Notes under the pieces: generated by a model
Told to the model about the DNA's origin: nothing
Databases searched by the model: none
Seen by the model: the letters and a program-made list of their open reading frames with translations, nothing else
Position numbers and translations under genes: made by a program
Shown here: positions 11,645 to 22,025 of the stretch, in pieces
Layout of the letters: every line of letters begins with the position of its first letter
How positions within the stretch are numbered: position 1 is the stretch's first letter
From: Viscum album
Lineage: Eukaryota > Streptophyta > Magnoliopsida > Santalales > Viscaceae
Direction: 5' to 3'
Assembly: GCA_963277665.1 (NCBI GenBank)
Contig: OY728122.1
Location: forward strand, 2,124,636,024 to 2,124,700,023
Length of the DNA stretch: 64,000 bases

Positions 11645-12882
11645 CACGCAACAACAAGTTCTAACGATCCACAACAAACTATTAATATTATTGTTTAGAC
11701 AAGACCCTTATTATGTAACTATTTAACTTGGTTTAATTAATATAAATAACCAAATTTTCAATAATAAGTATAGATGTTTAATATAAATAAAATACATTGA
11801 TATAAAAATTCATAATTTTTAGTGGAGTCTTTATATGTTTTAAAAATTCTATTTTTTTAGAAAATAAAATGTTTTTTTGACCAATAAGAAAATTAATTAA
11901 TAATTTTTTTTGGAGGATATAATTTTGTAAGATAAAACAATTTTTTTTTGTTATCATGTAAAAATTATATTAGGGTAAAATTTTCATATTTTCCAAATAA
12001 TAGTATTTTTTGATGAATAGTGAAAATACTGGTTTTTATTGAAAATTTACTTTTCGTTTAAAGAATTTATACATTAAATTTTTGTTTAAAAATATATTTA
12101 AATATAATATTATTTAAATAAAATATAAATTAATTCAATTTAGGTCATTATAATTATTACCATATTTAATTCTAATATAAAAACATTTCATACTTCTGAA
12201 CGTTATCTCCTTGGAAAACTGCTTTCCCATTTAGTTTGTGGGGTATAATTTTCAACTAACATTTTGCACTTATATAAGTGGAATTTCAATAAATTGACTC
12301 ATTTTTTTGAATCATCTTAATTTATATTATCTGATAAGTTAAAATTCGTTTTTGGCCAAAATGAATATTAAAAACAGTAACAATTATTTACTGCGGTTAA
12401 GGTAAAAATGATTTTACCACGGGGTAAACTAAAATGATATAGGTTAAAAGTGAACAAAAACTTGTCAAACCCAATTAATGGAAATATTTAGACATTATTA
12501 TGTATAAAAAAAAATAATGGTCTATTTTGGAATGTGAAAACATGAGTAACATTTTTCTTTAAAAAACTTACAAGTGTTCCACTCACCTCACTTATAAATT
12601 GACACCCCTTATCCTCTCCTATTCACGCTTCCAAAACCAATTGTTTTTGCCAATAATTGCCAAAAATATCTTCTTTACTTCTCCCTATCATCCAATAAGC
12701 CTTATTTCTGTTATAAATCCAACCTAGGAAGTCTTTTGGTGAAAACCTATAGAGGTTTCCTAAAGAGGAGGCAACACTCTTCCATGAGATTTTTTATTTT
12801 ATTTCTTACTCCACCAGCTTTAGTTATTATTAAAAAATTATGATACAATGACCTTAGTTTCTTACATATACTGATATGTTTC
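11645..12882 (+). repeat. 5' LTR of the Tekay-like host element, segment 2
   Basis: Parallels 44600-45830 throughout: AAACTATTAATATT, GGAAAAC.GCTTTC..ATT, and ATAAATCCA.CCTAGGAAG all occur in the same order and spacing. It ends with GTTTC (12878-12882), the left target duplication of the Athila array. Small ORFs here are chance. Confidence 0.85.
12878..12882. repeat. Left target-site duplication of the Athila array (GTTTC)
   Basis: GTTTC directly before TGATAAAACA of LTR1, repeated directly after LTR3 at 32894-32898. A 5-bp duplication is standard for plant Ty3/gypsy integrases. Confidence 0.85.
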
Positions 12883-14609
12883 TGATAAAACAGTATTTTA
12901 TTGAATATTTTATTGATAATAAATGATATAATTTCCTCAAATTGTGTTAAATATGTTTATTTATAAAATATTTGGGATTTGATCATTCATTTGAAAATTT
13001 GGTGAAAATTCCAGTTTTACCCTTAATAGTGCACTGAAGTATTTCGAAGATAAATATTTTTATATTTATTATTTGAATTTGAAATTTTGTAACAGTGTTC
13101 CTAACTTCATTTTATACATACTTTATTCAGGACACTAGAGCTAAAGAGTGCATTTGGAAGAAGTAAATGAGCCATTAATCCAATGGTGGGCTGGACTCGG
13201 CAGAATGGACATGGGCTCTGTATTTGGGCCATAGCTTCTACATATGGGCTTGGATTGAGCCCAAAGTTTGAGGAAAGCCCGGGAACATGATTTTTCACAA
13301 ATAATCCTTCTAGAAGGCCGGTCAATTCACGCGTTTTGGAGGTAAAATTGGCGGTACAAGTTGGAATAAAATATTTGGCCGAGATTTTCATTTCACACTT
13401 AAAAAGTTATGTATCCCTAGCCCTCACAAACTCTATTTAAAGGGGGTTTTAACTCTTTTAGAGGGCTGGTCGAGGATTTGGGAAGGTGTGGCCGAAAGGT
13501 TGTCTCTTGGGAGCCCCTCACAACTCTTGGAGGAAGTAAGCCTTTGTGCAAACCTCTCTTCCAAAAAGGCTCTCCTCTCTCACCTCTTCTTTGTATTTCT
13601 TTTCATTCATGTTTGTTTCTTGAATTTTTCTTCAAATAATATTCTGTGTTCATCCCTCTTCTTATTATCTTAATATTCTTAATTGGGTTGGAATCAAGAG
13701 TGGAGACAAGATTGGGTTCTACCCTTTCAATCCGTTGCTTATGGAAAACGTCTCCACAATGACTACACCGCCCATGGAAGAGTAGTTCTTTTTAGTAATC
13801 GATCGACCTCTATCCTTCTTCATTCATTTATTTTGAATCAATGAGCTACTGTAATTCACATATTATGATCTATTAATTGAGTTTTTAATTTAAATGAAAC
13901 TAATCAAGCAATTGAATAGTCAACACAAAACACGCGAGGTCGGGAATTGTGTGAACTGTGAGAGCGCAACCTTAACCAGTAATTCAAAACCACATGGGAT
14001 CAATTTGTAGAGTTCAAATATAATCCCTAAACTCAATTAATCCTCATTTCCAGAGTGGTTATGTGCCTTAATTTACCACTGACCATAAGCAAATTTTAGA
14101 ACATCAATCAAAGCAGGGTGTTGCGATTGCATGTTCCGAAGTTAGCCTAAGGTTAAAATTCACTTCAATCTTCGTGGTAAAGTTAATTCTCGTAGGGTTC
14201 GGGATTTAACAAATTAAGGGATCATAATTAAGTGAATATTAATTTAAATGATAATGATTAATAAATGATTTAAAAGGTAGAGTTAGATCGATTACTTCTT
14301 TTAAATATTGTCTAAACAAACATCTTTTTGTTGTGTCATTCTAATCGAAACTTCATTTCAAAATTAAAAACAAAAAAAAATGCAATCTTCTTCCAGCAAA
14401 CTTCTTTTAGATTTATAAACTATAAACAACCACCCCCATACTTTCAAGTAGTGTTTTTATTCCCTTTTATTTTGTTTCTAGAATACCTCTGATAAGTTGT
14501 TTTAATTCACTTCCTCCTTTGAGAGACGACCTTAGTCAGCCACTCTGCTGCACCTAAGTACCCCAAATTACACTAATCATTTGAGGGCGCCCACGACAGC
14601 ACTCTATCA
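12883..14609 (+). repeat. Athila LTR1 (5'-most)
   Basis: TGATA...TATCA inverted ends; 1,727 bp. A TATTTAAA at 13434-13441, followed by a GGGGG stretch, is at the same place in all three LTRs and is a plausible TATA element for element transcription. LTR1 differs from LTR2 and LTR3 at many sites where those two agree (for example CAGTATTT against CACTATTT at the start, TTATGGAAAA against TTATGCAAAA near 13740, GATAAG against GAAAAG near 14491). Open stretches inside it are not genes. Confidence 0.93.
13434..13441 (+). promoter_or_regulatory. Putative TATA element in Athila LTR1
   Basis: TATTTAAA within the LTR, conserved at 22577-22584 (LTR2) and 31719-31726 (LTR3). A promoter role is inferred from motif and location only. 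Confidence 0.4.
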
Positions 14610-14612
14610 AAT

Positions 14613-14630
14613 TGGCGCCGTTTCCGGGGA
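14613..14630 (+). other. Primer-binding site (tRNA-Asp), Athila copy 1
   Basis: TGGCGCCGTTTCCGGGGA, 3 bp after LTR1. The complement of the plant tRNA-Asp 3' end plus CCA is TGGCGCCGTTGCCGGGGA; one mismatch (T for G) is private to this copy. Confidence 0.9.
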
Positions 14631-14836
14631 GGCAAGTAATTATTTCAACCAATTAGAGGTATTTATTTTATTTTACATTTTAATTCTCTTCCTCTCTTCT
14701 TTCTTCCGTCTTTACCCAATCTGATTTTTTTTCTTCTTCTTTTATCTCTTTCTACTTCTTTTTGGACCATCAACTCAAACTTCTAATTTTTATTTTACTA
14801 TGGTCCACATTCCTTCTTTTCATCTTTCATTGATTG

Positions 14837-16350
14837 ATGACACAAACTAATCCCGAAGATCTCTTAGATCTTGACCCTGAGATTGAACGTATCCTTAGGG
14901 CACGAATCAGACATTCTCAGTCTACGGGAAGTTTCAACATTCAACCAGTTGGAGAATTACTCCAATATCAGAACATTGAAATTGGAAGCAATTCAAATTC
15001 AACCATAAAACAAGAACCAATGGCTAGAAACAATGGAAATGAACTTAATAGAACCATTCGAGAATTGGCTGCACCTGATATTAACTATCAACCAAATTGT
15101 ATTGCATACCCAAATCTCGAATCGGACTTCGAACTGAAATCTGGGTTAATTCACTTACTTCCAAAGTTTCATGGCCTCTCTGGTGAGGATCCCAATAAAC
15201 ATTTGAAAGAATTTAATGTGGTTTTCTCAACCCTAAAACCTAGAAATGTCCCTGAAGATCAAATCAAACTAAGAGCATTCCCATTCTCACTTGATGGAGC
15301 TGCGAAAGATTGCATGTATTATTTACAACCCGATGATGTAACTTGTTGGAACGATTTGAAACGTCTTTTCTTGCATAGATTTTTTCCAGCATCAAGGACC
15401 ACATCCATTCGAAAGGAGATATCAGGGATCAAGAAAGCACAAGGGGAGTCAATGTATGAGTACTGGGAGCGATTCAAGAAGTTGTGTGCAAGCATCCCAC
15501 ATCACCAAATCAGTGAGCAACTCCTCATACAATACTTCTACGAAGGACTCACACCCATGGAGAGGAGCATGGTGGATGCTACAGCTGGAGGAGCATTGGT
15601 GGACAAGACACCAGTAGCTGCATGAGAATTGATCGACAAAATGGCCCAAAACTCTCAACAATTCGGTGATAGAGGTACACCACATGTTCGAGGAGTACAT
15701 CAAGTAAGTCCTTATTCTCTTGAAAGTCATTTGATTGATACTAAGTTAGAAGAATTGACAACTATGGTGAGGCAGATTGCATTGGCTCAAAAGACATCCC
15801 AACCCCCTCCTTCAAGGCCTTGTGGTATTTGCACTGAGACAAGCCACCCAACTGACTGTTGCCCACAACTCCAAGAAACAGAAGATTGTGCAGCAGTGTT
15901 CCCTGGGAGACCATTTCAGCAGCAACAACAACAACCATATCCCCAAAAGAAGTTTGATCCAACATACAACCAAGGGTGGAAAGATCTAGCGGACATGAGG
16001 TATGGCTATGGACAACAACAAAGGCCCCCTTTTCAACCAAACTTCCAGCAGCCTCCACCTTACCAAAAGGGTTTCCAACAACCCCAAAGGAGATTCGAAG
16101 CTCAAACATCAACAAGTCAGCAACAAGGGAATATCCAACACAAGGTAGAATCTAACACTAATTTTCTTTTGAAACAAATTTTTCTTAATCAACAGAATGA
16201 GCTGAAGAGTCAAGGTTCGGAGCTGAGAGAGTTGAAGACTCAAATGAGTCAGATTGCCACTGCCCTCCATGAACTTGTGAGTAATAATTCTGGAAATCTA
16301 CCTTCACAACCCACTCCAAATCCAAAGGGGAATGTTAGTGCCATCACATT
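14837..16350 (+). pseudogene. gag: Athila copy 1 gag (capsid and zinc knuckle), one nonsense codon
   Basis: Structural protein that would form the virus-like particle. ATG at 14837 is the first in frame after a stop at 14831. Roughly residues 90-250 form the retrotransposon capsid domain (LLPKFHGLSGEDPNKHLKEF, then WNDLKRLFLHRFFP, then ESMYEYWERFKKLC). A CCHC knuckle CGICTETSHPTDCC lies at 15821-15862, followed by a Gln/Pro-rich tract. A TGA at 15623-15625 (CGA in copy 2, a CpG transition) truncates it. The frame otherwise continues into protease without a gag-pol frameshift. The gag/protease boundary is approximate. Confidence 0.88.
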
Positions 16351-17700
16351 GAGAAGTGGTAAGAAAATGAACGATACATCTGCACCTACCATTCCACAGG
16401 GATTCACCTCAACTTCAGAGAAGCCGCATTCCATACCAACTGATGAGCAATCCAAGGAGAAAGATAAAGGTAAGAAAAAGATTGACAATGTTCCTCCTAA
16501 ACCCCTTCCTTTTCCAAACAGGGTTGTTCAAACCAAGAAGATGGCTGAAGAAGCAATTCAAAAGGAGGTTTTGGACACATTCAAGCGTGTGGAGATCAAC
16601 ATTCCTCTACTTGAATCCATTAAGAAAATTCCAAGGTATGCGAAATTCTTAAAAGAACTTTGTACCAATCGAAGAGGGCTCAAGGGAAATGAGAGGATAA
16701 ACCTTGGAAGGAATGTCTCGGCACTCATTACACCAACTCTAGCAATGCCAACAAAGTGCAAGAATCCCGGGACATTCACCATCCCATGCACCATAGGGGA
16801 GTTGCACTTCTCTGATGCTCTTTGTGATTTGGGAGCTTCCATAAATGTGATGCCTCACTCTGTATTCTCTTCCTTGCAGGTTGGTGAGTTGAAGCCAACA
16901 AGAGTAGTGGTGCAATTGGCGAATAGAGCTACGCCATATCCAGCAGGAGTCCTTGAGGATGTACTTGTCCGGGTAAGAGACATGATCTTTCCAGCGGATT
17001 TCTATGTTCTTAACATGGAGGATGATCAGGTAAGTTCTCATGTCCCCATTATCTTAGGTAGGCCCTTCCTCAAAACTGCAAAAACTATCATAAATGTCAA
17101 TGAGGGTACACTTTCCATGTAATTTGGGGATGATGTTGTGATATTTAATGTTATGGATTCCATGAAGTGCCCCTCTGAGGACCATTCTGCTTTTGTTATC
17201 TCCCATTTTGAACCACCAAATAAAAACTCCATAGAATTTGATTGTCCTATGCTTAGGGAGATTATGAGTATTGGTTCGAGTTTGATGTCTAAGAGAACTT
17301 CCGCACATGTTTCTGATACACAATCCTATCTTGGATTTGATTTTGATGTGGATTCATATTCTGATTTTGATCATGTTCACTCTGATTATGAAATGGCTGT
17401 TGAGTATGCTGATGGATTTGATGATTTATTCTATGATTTTGATGATGTCTATTCTAATACTGATGCTCTTTGTGCACATATTTCAGTTCCTTCAATGTCT
17501 CCATCCATACTACACCCTCCTTCTTTAGAACTCAAGCCATTTCCACCAAATCTGAAATACTCATACTTGTTGAGTGGTGAGAGATTACCTGTTATCATTG
17601 CTAACAATCTCCCTTTTGAACATGAAGAAAAGCTTTTGAATATTTTGAGGGAGAACATCAAGGCGATTGGGTGGACCTTGGCTGACATATCAGGTATTAG
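16351..17700 (+). pseudogene. Athila copy 1 protease and PR-RT linker
   Basis: Aspartic protease region of the polyprotein, which in the family cleaves Gag-Pol. The active-site motif reads D-L-G-A at 16825-16836 (CDLGASINVMPHSVF context). The conserved flap/helix segment VPIILGRPFLKTAKTIINV follows near 17041-17100. A TAA at 17120-17122 replaces the GAA of copy 2. Downstream, 17307-17470 encodes an unusual acidic, aromatic linker rich in Asp, Tyr, Phe and Ser before RT. Same reading frame as gag. Confidence 0.82.
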
Positions 17701-19060
17701 CCCCTCCATTTGCATGCATAGGATTCTCTTGGAGGATGGGGCTAAACTGGTGAGACAACCACAAAGGAGACTCAATCCCACCCTCCTGGAAGTTGTTAAA
17801 AAGGAAGTTGAGAAATTGATCGAGGCAGGTATAATATTTCCCATTTCAGATTCACAGTGGGTAAGTCCAATTCAGGTTATGCCTAAGAAAACTGGTTTTA
17901 CTGTTGTTAAAAATGAGAAAGATGATTTAGTTCCAATGAGGGTGCAAAATAGTTGGCGTGTGTGTATTGATTATAGGAAACTAAATCAGTCCACTCGCAA
18001 GGACCATTTCCCCTCCCATTTATTGATCAGATGCTTGAGAGACTAGCTGGGAAGACACACTATTGTTTCTTGGATGGATTTTCTGGATATTTTCAGGTTC
18101 CTATAGCTCCAGAGGATCAGGAGAAGACTACATTCACCTGTCCCTTTGGCACATTTGCCTACCGGAGGATGCCATTTGGACTTTGCAACGCCCCAGGTAC
18201 CTTCCAGAGATGTATGGTGAGTATTTTTTCTGATTTTATTGAGACCTGCATGGAGGTATTTATGGATGATTTTACAGTATATGGGTCTTCATTTGATGAA
18301 TGTCTAATTAGTTTGGGAAAGGTGTTGAATCGTTGTATTAAGAAGAATCTGGTCCTGAACTTTGAAAAGTGTCATTTCATGGTAGAGCATGGAATTGTCT
18401 TAGGGAATGTAGTGTCAAAACATGGGATAGAGGTTGATAGATCAAAGGTAGATATTATTTCATCCTTACCATATCCTTCATGTGTGCGTGATGTTCGATC
18501 ATTCCTTGGGCATGCTGGATTCTATCGACGCTTCATCAGAGATTTTATTAAGATCACTCTACCCTTATCTCGATTGCTTCAAAAAGATATTGACTTCAAT
18601 TTTGATGATTCATGCAAGGTATCATTTGATGAGTTGAAGAAGTGTCTGACCACTCCACCAATCATACAGCCCCCATGGTGGGACCTTCCATTTGAGATTA
18701 TGTGTGACGCCTCCAACTTCGCGGTTGGAGCTGTCTTATCTCAGAGGGTGGAGGGACGTTCACATGTGATCGCCTATGCATAGAGGACACTAGATTCAGC
18801 CCAATCAAACTACACTACCACAAAAAAGGAGTTTCTTGCTGTCATATTTTCTTTAGATAAATTCTGTTCATATTTATTGGGCTCTAAAGTAGTTGTTTTT
18901 TCTGACCATGCAGCTTTGAGGTACCTGCTAAAGAAGCCAGATGCAAAGTCGCGACTTATCCTTTGGATGCTCCTTCTTCAAGAGTTTGACATCGAGATAA
19001 AGGACAAAAAGGGGTCAGAAAACTTGGTGGCGGACCACATGAGTAGGCTTACTCACACAC
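17701..19060 (+). pseudogene. Athila copy 1 reverse transcriptase and RNase H
   Basis: RT would copy element RNA and RNase H would remove it. RT motifs in order: WRVCIDYRKLNQ, LDGFSGYFQVPIAPEDQEKT, FRMPFGLCNAPGTFQRCM-type block, and catalytic FMDD at 18259-18270. RNase H shows CDASNFAVGAVLSQ, a KEFLAV block and [13 protein letters not shown] one-base deletion in a C run (18010-18013; five C in copy 2) shifts the frame, and TAG at 18781-18783 (TCG in copy 2) interrupts RNase H. Catalytic residues are still present, so inactivation is by the frame breaks. Confidence 0.9.
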
Positions 19061-20436
19061 TAGCGGGTGACACCTTGGACGAGGTACCACTTTGGGACAC
19101 TTTCCCCGATGAGCATCTCTATACCATCTCAGGTAAGCATCCTTGGTATGCTGATTTAGTTAATTACATTGTTGGATCTGAAATCCCAGTAAATATGAAG
19201 AAACATCAAGTCCAAAAATTAAAGAGTGAGTCAAGATTTTATGTTTGGGATGATCCTTACCTCTGGCGCATGTGTAGTGACCAAGTCATTAGGAGGTGTG
19301 TTCCCGATCATGAGTTTGAGTCTGTTTTGCAATTTTGTCATGCACTTGCATGTGGTGGACACTTTGGACCCCAACGGACAGCTAGGAAGGTTTTAGACTC
19401 TGGATTATATTGGCCTAGATTATTCCATGATGCCCATGTGTTTTGTAAGTCATGCTCTCGTTGCCAACACACTGGGAACATTTCTAAGAGACATGAGATG
19501 CCCCAAAAACCCATACTATTCTGTGAGATTTTTGATGTATGGGGCATTGATTTTATGGGTCCTTTTCCTAGTTCATTTGGATTTTTTTATATTTTGGTTG
19601 CTGTTGATTATGTGAGTAAATGGGTGGAGGCCAAGGCCACCAGGACTGACGATTCTCATGTTGTTGTGGACTTTGTCAAAACACAGATTTTCTGCAAGTG
19701 TGGAATACCAAAGGCCATCATCAGTGACCAAGGGACACACTTTTGCAATAGGAATTTTTCTTCCCTCCTTCTAAAGTATGGGGTGACACACAAAACATCA
19801 ACACCATACCACCCCCAAACAAATGGCAAGGCTGAGGTTTCAAATCGTGAGTTGAAAAAAATCTTGGAGAAAACCGTGCAGCCAAATAGGAAGGATTGGA
19901 GCAAGCGCTTGGATGATGCATTGTGGGCTTATAGGAAAGCATACAAGACCCCCATTGGTATGTCCCCATTTTGGATTGTTTTTGGGAAAGCGTGTCATCT
20001 CCCTGTGGATGTCGAGCATCGGGCATATTGGGCTATAAAGAAATGCAACATGGATTTGGCCCAAGATGGAATTCAAAGGAAGTTGCAAATTCAAGAGCTT
20101 GAGGAGATTCGACTGTCATCATATGAGAACTCAAGGCTCTACAAGGAAAGATCAAAAGCAGCTCATGACAAAATGATCCAACAAAGGGAGTTTCATGTTG
20201 GAGAGAAAGTCCTTCTCTATAGTTCATGACTGAAGTTGATGCCTGGTAAGTTGCGTTCCAGATGGTTAGGTCCTTATATTGTGTCTAATGTTTTTCCTTA
20301 TGGTGCAGTGGAGATCACACAAGAAGACACTGGAAGGAGCTTTATAGTCAATGGGCAACGTTTGAAGAGATACATTGAGGGACATCCTACTGATGCAGTG
20401 GATTTTATCACACTGCATGACCCCATCATCACTTGA
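19061..20436 (+). pseudogene. Athila copy 1 integrase
   Basis: Integrase joins element DNA to the chromosome. The N-terminal HHCC zinc module is visible ([14 protein letters not shown], then CKSCSRCQ). The core holds [22 protein letters not shown] and [17 protein letters not shown], carrying the D, D and E catalytic residues. The C-terminal part ([22 protein letters not shown]) is typical of Athila and lacks a chromodomain. TGA at 20227-20229 (CGA in copy 2) splits it; the frame ends at 20436. Same frame as the post-deletion RT. Confidence 0.9.
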
Positions 20437-21311
20437 GCACATCAGGCTGTTCTTAACCCTTTCACTTTAATATTATTTGTCCTATTTAAAAATTCTGAAT
20501 TTCATGTGCATATATCATCTCATAGGTTCACATTGAGGACAATGCAATATTTTAAGTGTGGGTGAGGGAACCTTTTAGTTTAGTAATTTCAATTGTTTTC
20601 CTGTTTAAAAAAAAACCAAAAAAAAATTGTGTGTTTTTCAAATTTTGTGTGTTTTACAATTTTATGTGTTTTTTGAAACATTTTGAGCTAAAATGATTCT
20701 CCTCACCATTTTTAAATCCATATCAATAAGTGAAACAATTTACCCCTTGAAACTAAGCTTAAATGAATGCTGAAATGACTTTGTTTCAAGTTCAAATATT
20801 TAGTAATTTCATGAAAAGTACACTGAATTTTGAATCCCATGCCAGTCTCACTGTCTTTATATTTGAAATCACTTTCCTGTGAGGCTTATAAACCATTATT
20901 TTCATATTCTTTACATTCAACTCACTTCTTGAGAGAACCAAACCATGCTTGATTTAACCAGAATTTGATCTATTCCTTTCAAAACTTGAGGGTTTGAGGT
21001 ACATATGTTTAAATGATTGAGGCATTTGTTTGGTATTAAAGCCCCTATTTCAAAGAATCATTTTTTATAATGGCCTACCTTGAATATTTAATCCTTTTAG
21101 CCCTTAGAAGCCATGCACAGCCTGTTAGGTTAAGCCACATTACAAGCCAATTTTCCCTATCCAACCAACTCTTGAAGTGAAATTGCATAATCTAGTTGAG
21201 CTTAAGTGTGGGGGAAGCTGTCTTGTGTTGTGCCACCACATTATGTGATACTTTGGGTGGAAAATTAAATTCTGAAGAGATGTGTTTGCTGCTAAAGAAA
21301 GTCATTATATT

Positions 21312-21409
21312 GAAAGCTGTGCCTTTTTTGGAGCTTTCATGACAAGTGAAGCTGTGCCTTTTCTGGAGCTTCTAATTGAGGTGGAAAGCTGTGCCCATCT
21401 GGAGCTTTC
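21312..21409 (+). repeat. Three hairpin-forming repeats at 36-bp period, copy 1
   Basis: Units start at 21312, 21348 and 21384. Each has the form GAAAGCT-GTG-CC...GG-AGCTTTC, so the outer arms pair and CC/GG closes a small loop with GTG bulged. In the middle unit both arms are shortened together (GAAGCT with AGCTTC), which keeps pairing. The same layout is at 30455-30552 in copy 2. Confidence 0.7.
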
Positions 21410-22011
21410 AAGAAAATCATGTTTGAGAAGATTGACATTTTTTATGCTGAAATGATGAATGGTGTAAACCTTTCATGACTTTTCATGATGATGGAGCTGA
21501 ATTGATACTATGGGTATTGAAGAGAAGACCATATTTAAGTGAAAATTAGATTAATGCAATTTTTCTTCAAAAGAGTCAAGCCCTCCTCATTCAGCCTCAG
21601 AGTTTTTCACATCTTAATCCTACCAACCGAAAGCCACAGAACAACCCTAAAAAGTCCTCATGATAAACATATGTCCTTGACTCACATCGGGTAGCGATGT
21701 AGGAATCTATCAAGCCTATGGTGACCCTTTTATGAGTTTGGATGAGAAAGACATTGCAAAAAAATTGATATTTGAGTGATGAGAGAAAATTCAAACGAGG
21801 TAAGTGTTTTGTGCATGGGAGGATAAATGAAGTGGAAATATATTGAATGATATAAATGGAGAACTTGAAATAAGGTTTTTTTATGAGGCATGATATCTTT
21901 TTATTCTTGGTGTGAAATTGATTGATCTTAAGGATATGTGTTTTAAAATTGGTTTTGATTTGATATTGATGTTTACTTGATATGAGGTTTTGCCCAGGTG
22001 TGCAAAAGGGT

Positions 22012-22024
22012 AAGTGTGGGGGAG
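22012..22024 (+). other. Polypurine tract before LTR2
   Basis: AAGTGTGGGGGAG, one base before TGATAAAACA. Expected plus-strand priming site. Near copies occur upstream at 20554-20570 (with one T interruption) and 21204-21217. Confidence 0.85.
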
Positions 22025-22025
22025 T

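Larger units (their letters stand above)
20437..22025 (+). other. Athila copy 1 post-pol non-coding region
   Basis: 1.59 kb between integrase and LTR2. Many Athila elements carry an env-like gene here; I see no long frame or membrane-protein pattern. The region instead holds three polypurine-like tracts (20554-20570, 21204-21217, 22012-22024) and three hairpin repeats (21312-21409). It is as well conserved with copy 2 as the coding part. Confidence 0.75.

Noticed and set aside
15762..16115. Minus-strand frames antisense to Athila gag
   Set aside because: They follow the Gln/Pro-codon bias of the sense strand, and the copy 2 equivalents show no independent conservation.
20236..20436. Separate small gene after integrase in Athila copy 1
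   Set aside because: It is the integrase C-terminus cut off by the TGA at 20227; copy 2 reads straight through.
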